Origin: Marinobacter salinus
Lineage (GTDB): Bacteria; Pseudomonadota; Gammaproteobacteria; Pseudomonadales; Oleiphilaceae
Direction: 5' to 3'
NCBI RefSeq assembly: GCF_001854125.1
Contig: NZ_CP017715.1
Span: 1,364,001 to 1,428,000, forward strand
Length of the DNA stretch: 64,000 nt
Positions 1-8,804 of this stretch are shown piece after piece (position 1 is the first letter of the stretch; every line of letters begins with the position of its first letter). Below the pieces are notes generated by a model. The model was not told the origin of the DNA. It made no database searches and saw only the letters and a list, made by a program, of their open reading frames with translations. The position numbers were made by a program, and so were the translations under genes.

Positions 1-183
1 CAGAGAGCCGCGGCTGCTGAGAGGGTTCGCTCGTGTCCGCTGCTCGACGGCGGGCTCAACAGCCAGGGGTGTCAAACCCTTTTCGCGAAGCTGCTGGCGC
101 ACAGCACGCGGCGCATCTGCCTCCAATACGCCCTGCTTCTGTTTGCCCCGGGCGTCCAGAGCCTTATACTCATACGCGGGCAT
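1..183 (-). CDS. gspF: Type II secretion inner-membrane protein GspF, N-terminal fragment
   Basis: Reading the minus strand from the ATG at 183 gives a protein beginning MPAYEYKALDARGKQKQG, the typical N-terminus of GspF/PilC-family platform proteins. The gene runs off the left edge, so only about 61 residues are visible. GspF is the polytopic inner-membrane protein that couples the GspE ATPase to pseudopilus assembly. It starts 2 bp after the gspE stop codon, so the two are certainly co-transcribed. The membrane domains lie outside the window. Confidence 0.85.
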   Translation of the reverse strand, partial: MPAYEYKALDARGKQKQGVLEADAPRAVRQQLREKGLTPLAVEPAVEQRTRANPLSSRGSL

Positions 184-185
184 GG

Positions 186-1694
186 TTACTGACTCCGGTG
201 GGTGACGCGAAGAACCTCTTCCACGGTGGTCACACCGTCCAGAATTTTCTGCACCCCGTCAGCGTGAATGCTGGGCCCACGCAGGCGTGCTTCCCGCTCC
301 AGATCCAGCTCGCCCGCCCGCTTGTGAATCAATGAGCTAATCTCTTTGGTGATTTCCACCACTTCGTAAATGCCAATGCGTCCCCGGTAACCAAGATCGT
401 TGCAGTGGTCGCATCCGACCGCACGGTAAATGGTCGGGGGGGTGGACGGGTCCTTCTGAAGGAATTCACAATGCTCTGCCGTTGGCGTGTAGGGTTCACG
501 GCATTTTGTGCAAAGTACCCTGACCAGCCGCTGGGCAACAATACCCACCATACTGGATGATATAAGGAACGGCTCGATCCCCATGTCCATAAGCCGGGTG
601 ATGGCACCCACGGCCGTATTGGTGTGCAGAGTGGATAGCACCAGGTGGCCGGTCAGACTTGCCTGAACAGCAATTTCGGCTGTTTCCAGGTCCCGGATCT
701 CACCAATCATGACGACATCCGGGTCCTGGCGAAGAATCGCCCTGAGACCGCGGGCAAACGTCATATCAACTTTGGCATTGACTTGTGTCTGCCCAATACC
801 CGGCAAGTTGTACTCAATCGGGTCCTCAACGGTCAGGATGTTACGGCTGCGATCATTGATTTCCTGCAGAGCGGCGTAAAGCGTGGTGGATTTACCAGAA
901 CCGGTCGGACCCGTCACCAGCAGAATCCCATAAGGTCGGTATATCAGCTTGCGAAGGACGGTAAGGTCACGGCCCTCCATACCCAAAGATTCAAGGCGAA
1001 TGGCTCCGGCCTGTTTGTCCAGCAAGCGCAAGACTACTCGCTCCCCGCTTGAGGAAGGCATGGTCGATACCCGGATATCCACTTCACGGCCCGCAACACG
1101 GAGCGCAATCCGGCCATCCTGAGGAACCCGCTTTTCGGCAATATCCAGCTTGGCCATAACCTTGATGCGAGATACCAGCAGCGGCGCCAGTGCCCTTTTC
1201 GGTTGCACGACCTCCCTCAGAACGCCATCAATGCGGAATCGAACGACGAGCCGCGTTTCATAGGTCTCAATATGCACATCAGAAGCGCTGGTCTTGACCG
1301 CCTCGGTAAGGATGGCGTTGATAAGCCTGATGATCGGCGCATCGTCTTCCTGTTCGAGCAGATCCTCTGTCTCAGGAACGGAGTCCGCCAGTGATGCAAG
1401 GTCCATATCATCGCCGATACCCTCAACCATCTGCATCGCTTCGGCTGAATCATTCTGATAGGCAGCATTCAGGGCCTGGTCAAACCGGCTCGGCTCAATT
1501 GTCGAAAATCTGGCCTGGCCGCCACTGATACGGTTCGCCTCTGCCAGCGCCGAATGAGACGCACCTGGGCGAATCAGAATGACCGGATCACCGTTATCGG
1601 AACGCGTCAGAATAACGCCATTACGTTTGGCAAAGGTGAAAGGTAGACGGCCCAGCGGAGCATCCTGCTGCTGATGTTCAGTTTCTGTGGTCAA
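186..1694 (-). CDS. gspE: Type II secretion system ATPase GspE
   Basis: A 502-residue cytoplasmic AAA-type ATPase that powers pseudopilus assembly for protein export across the outer membrane. The Walker A motif GPTGSGKST lies near residue 262. It is followed by the Asp box and Walker B region (DPDVVMIGEIRD) and the His box (LVLSTLHTN). A tetracysteine zinc-binding segment is visible as CTKC, then CDHC about 30 residues later, as in GspE/PilB proteins. Length is normal for the family. gspF follows directly, while gspC is divergent across a 163-bp gap, so the secretion genes are split into two transcription units here. PilB is the main alternative, but the gspF and gspC neighbours favour GspE. 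Confidence 0.93.
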   Translation of the reverse strand: MTTETEHQQQDAPLGRLPFTFAKRNGVILTRSDNGDPVILIRPGASHSALAEANRISGGQARFSTIEPSRFDQALNAAYQNDSAEAMQMVEGIGDDMDLASLADSVPETEDLLEQEDDAPIIRLINAILTEAVKTSASDVHIETYETRLVVRFRIDGVLREVVQPKRALAPLLVSRIKVMAKLDIAEKRVPQDGRIALRVAGREVDIRVSTMPSSSGERVVLRLLDKQAGAIRLESLGMEGRDLTVLRKLIYRPYGILLVTGPTGSGKSTTLYAALQEINDRSRNILTVEDPIEYNLPGIGQTQVNAKVDMTFARGLRAILRQDPDVVMIGEIRDLETAEIAVQASLTGHLVLSTLHTNTAVGAITRLMDMGIEPFLISSSMVGIVAQRLVRVLCTKCREPYTPTAEHCEFLQKDPSTPPTIYRAVGCDHCNDLGYRGRIGIYEVVEITKEISSLIHKRAGELDLEREARLRGPSIHADGVQKILDGVTTVEEVLRVTHRSQ

Positions 1695-1857
1695 GGTCGT
1701 CCCCGTCGTGAAATTCTTTTCGATTCAATCAATTCTGAAAGGCTACCACAGGATATGGAACCGCTGAATAACTCTATACACTATACTGCCAATTAAACAT
1801 TGCAGTCTGATAACCTGTGGGCTTTTTCCCGGCCCCCAATTGCATTCAGGATAATCA

Positions 1858-2511
1858 ATGCTCCTAGATAACCAACGGCTTCCAATGCTTCTGGCGCTTG
1901 TTGCGGCAGCGGCCATGCTGAGTGTGACAGCATGGCAGGGTTATAGTTTCTGGCGCGCGGAAAATCTGAAAATGACCCAGGAAAGCACCGAAACACGCTC
2001 GCTGGCTCCGCCCCCGGGGCAACAGGTACCCCAAATTAACCTGTCCTCCCTGGACCTTTTTGGCAAGGCTACCAGAGGTGCGAGCGAAGAAACCATCGAT
2101 ACCGAGAATCTGCCGGAGACCAACCTTCGCCTGTATCTCCGGGGCGTGCTTGCCGCCAGTGGGGAGTTTCCAGGCAGCGCCCTGATTGAAGACGACAAAC
2201 GTAACACCGAGGCCTACCTGGTCGGCGATGAACTTCCGGGAAACGCGACTCTCCGTTCAGTTTACCCCAACCGGGTCATCATCGAGCGTGGCGGCAAACT
2301 CGAAAATCTGCTGTTCCCCGAATCCGAAGACCGCTCGGGTATGTCCTTCGCCTCCAACATTGAGGAAAACGAACCAGCCTCCGCCGGGACTCAACCGGCC
2401 ACCTCCCCCTCATCGACACCCGCCTCCGCGGTTGACCAGGATCAGCGTCGTGAGGAAATTCGCAGGCGCCTTGAGCAACTGAGGGAACGCCTTCGGAACA
2501 ACAATAACTGA
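1858..2511 (+). CDS. gspC: Type II secretion system protein GspC (short form)
   Basis: A 217-residue bitopic inner-membrane protein. A single membrane segment lies near residues 10-27. A periplasmic homology-region domain follows at about residues 70-155 (SLDLFG, then LRLYLRGVLAA and NRVIIERGGKLENL), which in GspC proteins contacts the secretin GspD. The C-terminus is a Ser/Pro/Thr-rich stretch ending in a short charged helix (RREEIRRRLEQLRERLRNNNN). No PDZ domain is present, so this is shorter than the roughly 270-300 residues of many GspC proteins. It diverges from gspE and is followed 8 bp later by a periplasmic cysteine peptidase gene. Confidence 0.82.
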   Translation: MLLDNQRLPMLLALVAAAAMLSVTAWQGYSFWRAENLKMTQESTETRSLAPPPGQQVPQINLSSLDLFGKATRGASEETIDTENLPETNLRLYLRGVLAASGEFPGSALIEDDKRNTEAYLVGDELPGNATLRSVYPNRVIIERGGKLENLLFPESEDRSGMSFASNIEENEPASAGTQPATSPSSTPASAVDQDQRREEIRRRLEQLRERLRNNNN

Positions 2512-2519
2512 GGCCGGTG

Positions 2520-3182
2520 ATGGTCACGGCTGCTCCCAGACTCAGACGCCGCTCCTCCCTGCTGCCTGCGCTCTTGCTCTTCACCGCCATGGTTGGTGCG
2601 CTGGAGCTTAGCAACCGGCTAATGAACTACGTACAGGAAAGATTTGGAACAGAAGCCCACCAACGACTGGAAAACTGGCAGCGCCTCCATGCACTGGCGT
2701 TAAACGCCCCCGTCGATCGCCAGATAAAGCTGGTTAACTCCTTCTTCAACCGAATCAACTTTGTCAGCGATATCCGCCATTGGGGAGAGGAAGATTACTG
2801 GGCCACGCCGGTGGAACTTCTGACCACCAACGGCGGCGACTGTGAGGATTTTTCCATTGCCAAATACCTCACCCTGAAATCCATGGGGGTGCCCGACGAC
2901 CAGCTACGCGTGGTTTATGTCAAGGCACTGGAACTGAATCAGGCGCACATGGTTCTGGCCTGGTACCCCGAACCGGATGCCGACCCGCTCATTCTTGACA
3001 ACCTCATAAATGACATTAAACCAGCGTCTCAACGCCCTGATCTTGAACCTGTTTACAGCTTTAATGGTGAAGGCCTGTGGATGAACAAGGCAGGCGGTCG
3101 ACGCACTCGTATCGGTGAGGCGCAGAAGCTTTCACGCTGGCAGGAACTTAATAAACGGCTCACTGAGTCCCTGCGCCCCTGA
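2520..3182 (+). CDS. Transglutaminase-like periplasmic cysteine peptidase (LapG/BTLCP family)
   Basis: About 220 residues with an N-terminal signal or anchor segment (LLPALLLFTAMVGALEL). The papain-like triad of the family is visible as Cys in GGDCEDF, His in QAHMVL and Asp in ILDNL. LapG-type proteases cleave the N-terminal anchor of large surface adhesins in the periplasm and so trigger biofilm release. The usual partner lapD (a GGDEF/EAL receptor) is not next to it; instead it sits 8 bp after gspC and is probably co-transcribed with it. The ATG at 2520 was chosen over the GTG at 2517. The LapG role is inferred from family membership; the real substrate is unknown. Confidence 0.8.
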   Translation: MVTAAPRLRRRSSLLPALLLFTAMVGALELSNRLMNYVQERFGTEAHQRLENWQRLHALALNAPVDRQIKLVNSFFNRINFVSDIRHWGEEDYWATPVELLTTNGGDCEDFSIAKYLTLKSMGVPDDQLRVVYVKALELNQAHMVLAWYPEPDADPLILDNLINDIKPASQRPDLEPVYSFNGEGLWMNKAGGRRTRIGEAQKLSRWQELNKRLTESLRP

Positions 3183-3289
3183 ACCGGCTATGGCGGTAAA
3201 TGACATTCCCGATGGCGCCAAGCGACACCGCTTTACAGATCAGACCCTATAGAATGCCGGGAATTGGCTGATAATCAGGGAGTAACCGA

Positions 3290-4894
3290 ATGCGACGCTG
3301 GAATGGCTGGGGCGATGACAACTTCACTATGGCTTTACCCGATCAGGGTCACGCATTCCTCGCAGACCGCATTGGCACCAGTCCGGCGCTCCCCGACGTT
3401 TCATTGTCGACGGTCTGCGACTCGGTGCCGCCTTCCCGGCTGCCTGCCGATAGCGATGCAGCCCCGCTGATTGATTGCAGTCCCGAAGCCCGGGTACGGC
3501 ATGCCCGCGGCCAGAGCCTGGCCGACTGGCTCGCCATGCGCAGCGGAAATATCGGAGTGTTCCCGGATGGCGTCGCCCGTCCCCGGAACAGTCGGGATGT
3601 GCAAAAACTGCTTCGGTTTGCGAAAAGGCACTCGCTTCAACTGATCCCCTATGGTGGCGGCACCAGCGTGGCAGGACACATCAACCCGGTCAAAGCCGAC
3701 AACCCGGTGCTAACGGTGGATATGAGCGATATGAACCGTCTGACAGACCTGAACCGGGAAAGTCAGATTGCGACGTTTGGCGCCGGCACCCCAGGCCCTC
3801 TGGTGGAGTCCCAGCTTCGTGCCCATGGCTATACCCTTGGGCATTACCCGCAATCCTTTGAACTGTCCACGATCGGCGGATGGGTAGCCTCACGCTCCAG
3901 CGGCCAGCAGTCACTGCGCTACGGCCGGATTGAGCAACTGTTTGCCGGCGGTTCCATTGAAACCCTTCAAGGCACGTGGGACCTGCCCACCTTTCCCGCC
4001 TCAAGCGCAGGCCCCGACCTACGGGAGTTCATACTGGGATCAGAGGGCCGCCTGGGCCTGATCACCGAAGTGAAGGTGCGGATCAGCCGCCTGCCAGAAC
4101 AGGAAAGCTTCCACGTTTTCTTTTTTCCCGACTGGGAGCAGGCCCGCACAGCCTGCCGAAAGCTGGTTCAGAATCGCACGCAGCTGTCCATGCTACGACT
4201 CAGCAATGGCGCAGAGACCGAAACCCAGCTGGCACTGGCGGGTCATCCACGCCTGATTGGCCTGCTCGAGAGTTTCCTGTCGCTCCGTGGAGCTGGTAGC
4301 GGAAAATGCATGATGACGTTTGGCCTGACCGGTAGCCGCCATCAATGCAAAGCGGCCGTGAAAGAGGTCCGGCAAATCTGCTCGGAATATAAGGGCGTCT
4401 ATACCGGCACCAGACTTGGTAAAAAATGGGCAGAGAAACGATTCACCATGCCCTATCTCAGGGAGGCACTCTGGAAAATGGGTTACGCCGTTGACACCCT
4501 GGAAACCGCCACCGACTGGGATAACGTCGATAACCTCCTCGAGTTGATAGAGAAAAACCTCCGCGACGGGCTAAAGGACAAAAACGAGTCAACGCACGTA
4601 TTCACACACTTGTCCCATTTCTACGGTCAGGGCTGCAGCATTTACACGACCTACGTGTTTCGCGTCGCCGATACCTACGAAGAAACTCTTTCGCGCTGGA
4701 GAAGCCTGAAAAACACCACCTCCGAGCTTATTGTCCAGAACGGGGGCACCATCAGTCACCAGCACGGCGTCGGCAAGGATCATGCGCCCTTTCTTCCCGT
4801 GGAAAAGGGAGAGCTTGGCATGCTGGCCATCCGTTCGCTGTGTGCGACTTTTGACCCTGATGCCCTTCTGAATCCGAAAACGCTGGTGGAATGA
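3290..4894 (+). CDS. FAD-binding oxidase (alkylglycerone-phosphate-synthase-like)
   Basis: A 534-residue flavoprotein of the PCMH-type FAD-linked oxidase family. The FAD-binding loop PYGGGTSVAGHI lies near residue 120. YPQSFELSTIGGWVASRSSG, a diagnostic stretch for the alkyldihydroxyacetonephosphate synthase-like branch, follows. The C-terminal substrate domain carries the conserved histidines in ISHQHGVGKDH and ends FDPDALLNPKTL. It overlaps the next gene by 4 bp (ATGA), so it is translationally coupled to the GlpD-like dehydrogenase. The set FAD oxidase, GlpD-like enzyme and FGGY kinase suggests oxidation and phosphorylation of a glycerol-like or polyol compound, possibly linked to ether or glycerolipid metabolism. 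The substrate cannot be read from sequence. Confidence 0.85.
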   Translation: MRRWNGWGDDNFTMALPDQGHAFLADRIGTSPALPDVSLSTVCDSVPPSRLPADSDAAPLIDCSPEARVRHARGQSLADWLAMRSGNIGVFPDGVARPRNSRDVQKLLRFAKRHSLQLIPYGGGTSVAGHINPVKADNPVLTVDMSDMNRLTDLNRESQIATFGAGTPGPLVESQLRAHGYTLGHYPQSFELSTIGGWVASRSSGQQSLRYGRIEQLFAGGSIETLQGTWDLPTFPASSAGPDLREFILGSEGRLGLITEVKVRISRLPEQESFHVFFFPDWEQARTACRKLVQNRTQLSMLRLSNGAETETQLALAGHPRLIGLLESFLSLRGAGSGKCMMTFGLTGSRHQCKAAVKEVRQICSEYKGVYTGTRLGKKWAEKRFTMPYLREALWKMGYAVDTLETATDWDNVDNLLELIEKNLRDGLKDKNESTHVFTHLSHFYGQGCSIYTTYVFRVADTYEETLSRWRSLKNTTSELIVQNGGTISHQHGVGKDHAPFLPVEKGELGMLAIRSLCATFDPDALLNPKTLVE

Positions 4895-6507
4895 ATATGG
4901 CCGTTAACCGAGCAGCCGTACTCGCTGAGCTAAAAAGCGATAACCGGGACTTCGATGTCATTGTCATCGGGGGCGGCATCACCGGTGCCGGCGTCGCCAG
5001 GGAGGCAGCCGGCAGTGGCCTGAAAACACTGTTGGTAGAACAAAAGGATTTCGCCTGGGGAACCTCGAGCCGGTCATCCAAAATGGTTCACGGAGGGCTC
5101 CGCTATCTAAGCAGTGGGCATTACGCCCTGGCCAGGGATGCGGTGCGTGAGCGCCAGCGATTGCTGAACGAAGCACCGGGGCTAATTGAGCCACTGCGCT
5201 TTATCATGCCCCATTTTCGGCATCAGTTTCCCGGCCCACGGTTGTTCCAGCTACTACTTCGAATTTACGACCGAATTTCACGGTTTCGCTCCAGACAACT
5301 CCTGACCCCAGGGGAAGCCAGCCTATGGGTACCTGGACTGGCCTCCGACAATCTCGCCGGCGCCAGCGGATTTACAGACGCGGTTGCAGACGATGCCCGA
5401 CTGGTACAGAAACTCATTGCCGAGGCGCGCCGGGATGGCGCCCTTTGCGTCAACTACGTCAAGGCGCTCTCAGTAGAACGCCACGGGGAACGGGTTACAG
5501 GCGTTACCCTCCAGGCCGAAGGGGAAAACCACCCATTCAGCGCATCGGGGCCGCTCGTGATCAACGCGACCGGTGTCTGGGCCAATCAGTTCCAACCTGC
5601 GGAACAGCCCGGCACGAAGATAACGATTCGCCCGCTCCGGGGCAGTCACCTTGTGTTGCCCTGGGGCCGCTTGCCGGTGTCCTGCTGTGTTTCACTGCTC
5701 CACCCCGACGACAAACGCCCCGTGTTTGCGTTTCCCTGGCAGGGAACCACTGTTCTTGGCACCACAGACCTTGATCACTCCGGCGATCTCAACCTTGAGC
5801 CAGCGATTTCACGGGCCGAAGTGGACTATCTTCTGGAGATAGCCGATCAACTCTTTCCGGGCTACGGTGTTTCGGAAAAAGACATTGTTTCGACCTGGGC
5901 CGGGGTGCGGCCCGTCGTCAGCGACGGGACCGCCAAGGCACCCTCCAGGGAAAACAGGGAACATGAATTGCGCGAGGAAAACGGGCTAATCAGTATTGCC
6001 GGGGGCAAACTGACCACCTTCCGCCTGATCGCCCGCGAGGCCCTTACCCGCGGGCTCCGAAACGGTAACACCACAAAGAAGCTGCGAGCGCCTGACCATC
6101 CGGTTTTTACCTCTGGGCCGGATATACCGAGGCCAGAAACGATCGGACACCTGACCTGGAAGCGCCTGAAGGGCTATTATAGCCATGATATAGAGCCGTT
6201 GCTCGGCTGCGGGCCACTGAATCCGGTCCATTCGGACAGCAGTGGCAATGACCTGATCTGGGCGGAAATCTACTGGGCCTGCAAGTATGAAGATGTTCAG
6301 CATCTCGATGATCTGCTGCTAAGGCGGACTCGCCTTGGGCTCACCGTCCCTGACGGCGCGGAGTCTCTGCTTCCTGAACTTCGGAGACACTGCCAAGCTC
6401 TGCTGGGCTGGGATGACGACAAGTGGCTTGGTGAACAGGCGCGTTACCTTCAAATCAGAAACAACGCCTACTCCCTGCCCGGCGGAGAGCAGACCCATGT
6501 CTCCTGA
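4891..6507 (+). CDS. Glycerol-3-phosphate dehydrogenase/oxidase-like flavoprotein
   Basis: A 538-residue FAD-dependent dehydrogenase of the GlpD family. The dinucleotide-binding motif GGGITGAGVAREA lies near residues 28-40. The family signature GTSSRSSKMVHGGLRYL follows, and later VLGTTDLDH and SIAGGKLTTFRLIA, all typical of GlpD. GlpD enzymes oxidise glycerol 3-phosphate to dihydroxyacetone phosphate and pass electrons to quinone at the inner membrane. The gene overlaps its upstream neighbour by 4 bp and the FGGY kinase by 11 bp. Because it sits with an unusual FAD oxidase and a divergent FGGY kinase rather than glpF/glpK, it may be a paralogue with a different substrate. Confidence 0.87.
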   Translation: MNMAVNRAAVLAELKSDNRDFDVIVIGGGITGAGVAREAAGSGLKTLLVEQKDFAWGTSSRSSKMVHGGLRYLSSGHYALARDAVRERQRLLNEAPGLIEPLRFIMPHFRHQFPGPRLFQLLLRIYDRISRFRSRQLLTPGEASLWVPGLASDNLAGASGFTDAVADDARLVQKLIAEARRDGALCVNYVKALSVERHGERVTGVTLQAEGENHPFSASGPLVINATGVWANQFQPAEQPGTKITIRPLRGSHLVLPWGRLPVSCCVSLLHPDDKRPVFAFPWQGTTVLGTTDLDHSGDLNLEPAISRAEVDYLLEIADQLFPGYGVSEKDIVSTWAGVRPVVSDGTAKAPSRENREHELREENGLISIAGGKLTTFRLIAREALTRGLRNGNTTKKLRAPDHPVFTSGPDIPRPETIGHLTWKRLKGYYSHDIEPLLGCGPLNPVHSDSSGNDLIWAEIYWACKYEDVQHLDDLLLRRTRLGLTVPDGAESLLPELRRHCQALLGWDDDKWLGEQARYLQIRNNAYSLPGGEQTHVS

Positions 6508-8056
6508 TCCTCTGATTCTGGCCATCGACAACGGCACACAAAGCGTTCGCGCACTTCTTTTCGACACCCATGGCAACCTGGTCGGCAAAGGCAAACAGGA
6601 GATAGAACCTTACTTTTCCGAGCAGCCCGGTTGGGCCGAACAGCATCCGGAGTATTTCTGGGGTAACGTGGGCAAAGCCTGCCAATTACTCTGGGAAAAC
6701 TCATCGGCAGCCCCAGACCGGGTAGCTGGCATCACCGTAACAACGCAGAGGGGTACGGTCATCAACCTCGATGCCGATGGCAAGCCCCTGCGCCCGGCCA
6801 TCATCTGGCTTGACCAGAGGCACGCCAGAGTGACGGGGCCCGTGAAAGGGCCCTGGGGGTGGTTTTTTAAACTGGCCAGACTGGAAAACACGATTCACCG
6901 TTTCCGGGAAAAAACCCAGGCCAACTGGATTGAACAGAATCAGCCGGAAATCTGGCACAAGACACGCCATTTCCTGTTGCTTTCCGGCTACCTGAATTAC
7001 CGGTTGACGGGCCAGTTCCGGGACTCAACCGGTAGCCAGGTCGGTTACCTCCCGTTTGATTATCGTAGGCACCAATGGGCCAGGCCCAGGGATTTCAAAT
7101 GGCAGACCATGCCGGTCACGCGGGACATGCTGCCTGAGCTCGTAGAACCGTCTGAAACCCTTGGTAACCTGACCACTGAAGCCGCCCACCACCTCGGGCT
7201 TCCGGTGGGCCTGCCCGTCATTGCCGCGGCTTCGGACAAGGCCTGCGAGATTCTGGGGTCCGGCGGTCTGACTCCGGACGTGGGCTGTATGAGCTACGGG
7301 ACAACCGCAACCATTAACACCACCAGCGAGCGTTATGTCGAGCCAATACGGCTGATGCCCCCATACCCCTCCGCACTGCCGGGCCGATACTCTGCAGAAG
7401 TGATGATTTACCGGGGGTTCTGGATGGTGAGCTGGTTCAAGCGGGAATTCGGTCTCCGGGAACAAAGAATCGCTGAACAGCGAGACATAGAACCGGAAGC
7501 GCTTTTTGACGAACTGGTGAATTCCGTTCCGGCAGGCTCCATGGGACTCATGCTCCAGCCCTATTGGTCGCCGGGAGTCAGGCAGCCCGGCCCCGAAGCC
7601 AAAGGATCAATCATTGGATTCGGCGATGTCCACACACGCGCACACATGTACCGGGCCATTCTGGAAGGACTGGCCTATGCCCTTCGGGAGGGAAAGGAAA
7701 AGATAGAAAAGCGAAGTGGCGTCAAAATCAGGACCTTGAGAGTCGCTGGCGGCGGTTCCCAAAGCGATGCAGCCATGCAGCTCACAGCAGACGTTTTTGG
7801 CCTGCCGGCCGAGCGCCCACATACCTATGAAACTTCGGGGCTCGGCGCAGCCATAGATGCATCCGTCGGGCTGGGACTGCATCCGGACTTCCCGACCGCC
7901 GTTGCTGCAATGACCCGGGTTGGAGATATCTTCTATCCGAAGCCTGAAACCCGGGCGCTTTATGAAAGGCTCTATTCAGAGGTGTACCTGCAGATGTACC
8001 CGCGGCTCCAACCGCTTTACCAGAAAATACGCGACATTACAGGTTACCCGAAGTAA
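6497..8056 (+). CDS. FGGY-family carbohydrate kinase
   Basis: A 519-residue sugar or polyol kinase of the FGGY/ASKHA fold. The N-terminal phosphate-1 motif is AIDNGTQSVRALLFD, the substrate-loop region is IIWLDQRH, and the C-terminal nucleotide site is LRVAGGGSQSDAAMQLTADVFG. The start at 6497 (MSPDPL) was chosen because it begins at the conserved N-terminus. An in-frame start exists upstream at 6335 but lies inside the GlpD-like gene. The overlap with that gene is 11 bp. A 14-bp GC-rich palindrome at 8060-8073 just after the stop could act as a weak terminator. Substrate is unknown; glycerol kinase is the nearest obvious comparison. Confidence 0.87.
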   Translation: MSPDPLILAIDNGTQSVRALLFDTHGNLVGKGKQEIEPYFSEQPGWAEQHPEYFWGNVGKACQLLWENSSAAPDRVAGITVTTQRGTVINLDADGKPLRPAIIWLDQRHARVTGPVKGPWGWFFKLARLENTIHRFREKTQANWIEQNQPEIWHKTRHFLLLSGYLNYRLTGQFRDSTGSQVGYLPFDYRRHQWARPRDFKWQTMPVTRDMLPELVEPSETLGNLTTEAAHHLGLPVGLPVIAAASDKACEILGSGGLTPDVGCMSYGTTATINTTSERYVEPIRLMPPYPSALPGRYSAEVMIYRGFWMVSWFKREFGLREQRIAEQRDIEPEALFDELVNSVPAGSMGLMLQPYWSPGVRQPGPEAKGSIIGFGDVHTRAHMYRAILEGLAYALREGKEKIEKRSGVKIRTLRVAGGGSQSDAAMQLTADVFGLPAERPHTYETSGLGAAIDASVGLGLHPDFPTAVAAMTRVGDIFYPKPETRALYERLYSEVYLQMYPRLQPLYQKIRDITGYPK

Positions 8057-8083
8057 TGCCCTGAGCGCTCAGGAGCACAAACT

Positions 8084-8097
8084 TTGATCTGAATCAC
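8084..8097 (+). promoter_or_regulatory. FNR/ANR box upstream of the CBS-domain gene
   Basis: The sequence TTGAT-CTGA-ATCAC matches the FNR/ANR consensus TTGAT-N4-ATCAA at 9 of 10 positions. Its centre is at 8090.5. A candidate -10 element TATATT lies at 8117-8122, which would put the transcript start near 8129-8131. The box would then be centred about 39-41 bp upstream, the usual place for class II activation. This predicts oxygen-limited expression of the CBS gene at 8153, and the next gene downstream encodes an FNR-type regulator. Confidence 0.7.
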
Positions 8098-8152
8098 GAA
8101 AATACCATGAGGCGGATATATTCTGAACCAGTAGCCACAGGGAGGATGGAAC

Positions 8153-8629
8153 ATGCAAGTCGAAAATATAATGCACAAGGGTGCAAAAAGCTTTTCCCAC
8201 AATGCGACGCTTGAGGAGCTCGCGAACGCAATGTGGACAGATGACCTGGGCATTGTGCCTGTTGTAGACGACGAGGAAAAACTCAAAGGCGTTATCACGG
8301 ATAGGGACATTGCCATCGCTGCAGCACTGAAACATCGCCCGCTCTGGGACATCCGGGCCGATGAGCTGACCGGTTCCCAGTCGTGCCATTACTGTCAATC
8401 CGAAGATGATATTCACGCGGTACTGCAGGAGATGAGTGAGAACAAGGTCCGCCGCATGCCGGTTGTTGACTCAGAACAACACCTGGTGGGCATGGTAAGC
8501 CTGAAGGACATCGTCGATCACACTAAGGTCGCAGCCAAGCGACGGAAGGGTGACAGTCTGACGTCGGACGAAGTTCTTGAGACTCTTCAGAAAATTTGCA
8601 GGCCAAATGCATTGCAGGAAGTGGCCTGA
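8153..8629 (+). CDS. CBS-domain protein, predicted FNR-regulated
   Basis: A 158-residue cytoplasmic protein made of two CBS motifs. The first is near residues 1-62 (IVPVVDDEEKLKGVITDRDI), the second near 80-130 (VRRMPVVDSEQHLVGMVSLKDI). A pair of this kind forms a Bateman module that usually binds adenosine nucleotides and senses energy state. A strong ribosome-binding site (GGAGG) precedes the ATG. No catalytic domain is fused, so it must act through a partner. The FNR box at 8084-8097 and the adjacent FNR-type regulator suggest a role in the low-oxygen response. Confidence 0.85.
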   Translation: MQVENIMHKGAKSFSHNATLEELANAMWTDDLGIVPVVDDEEKLKGVITDRDIAIAAALKHRPLWDIRADELTGSQSCHYCQSEDDIHAVLQEMSENKVRRMPVVDSEQHLVGMVSLKDIVDHTKVAAKRRKGDSLTSDEVLETLQKICRPNALQEVA

Positions 8630-8804
8630 GACGCTGGCACTCCTTTGTCAGGCTGTACTTTATAAAGCAGTGAGGACAGCCCGCTTATATCAGATTACCG
8701 GTTTATTAGAGATCGATATTGGTCGTATCTTTGGAATTCATCTATTTTTAAAGTTATACGTTTATAACCCGAATTTCATGGATTGATAACCGGCTGAAAA
8801 CAAT

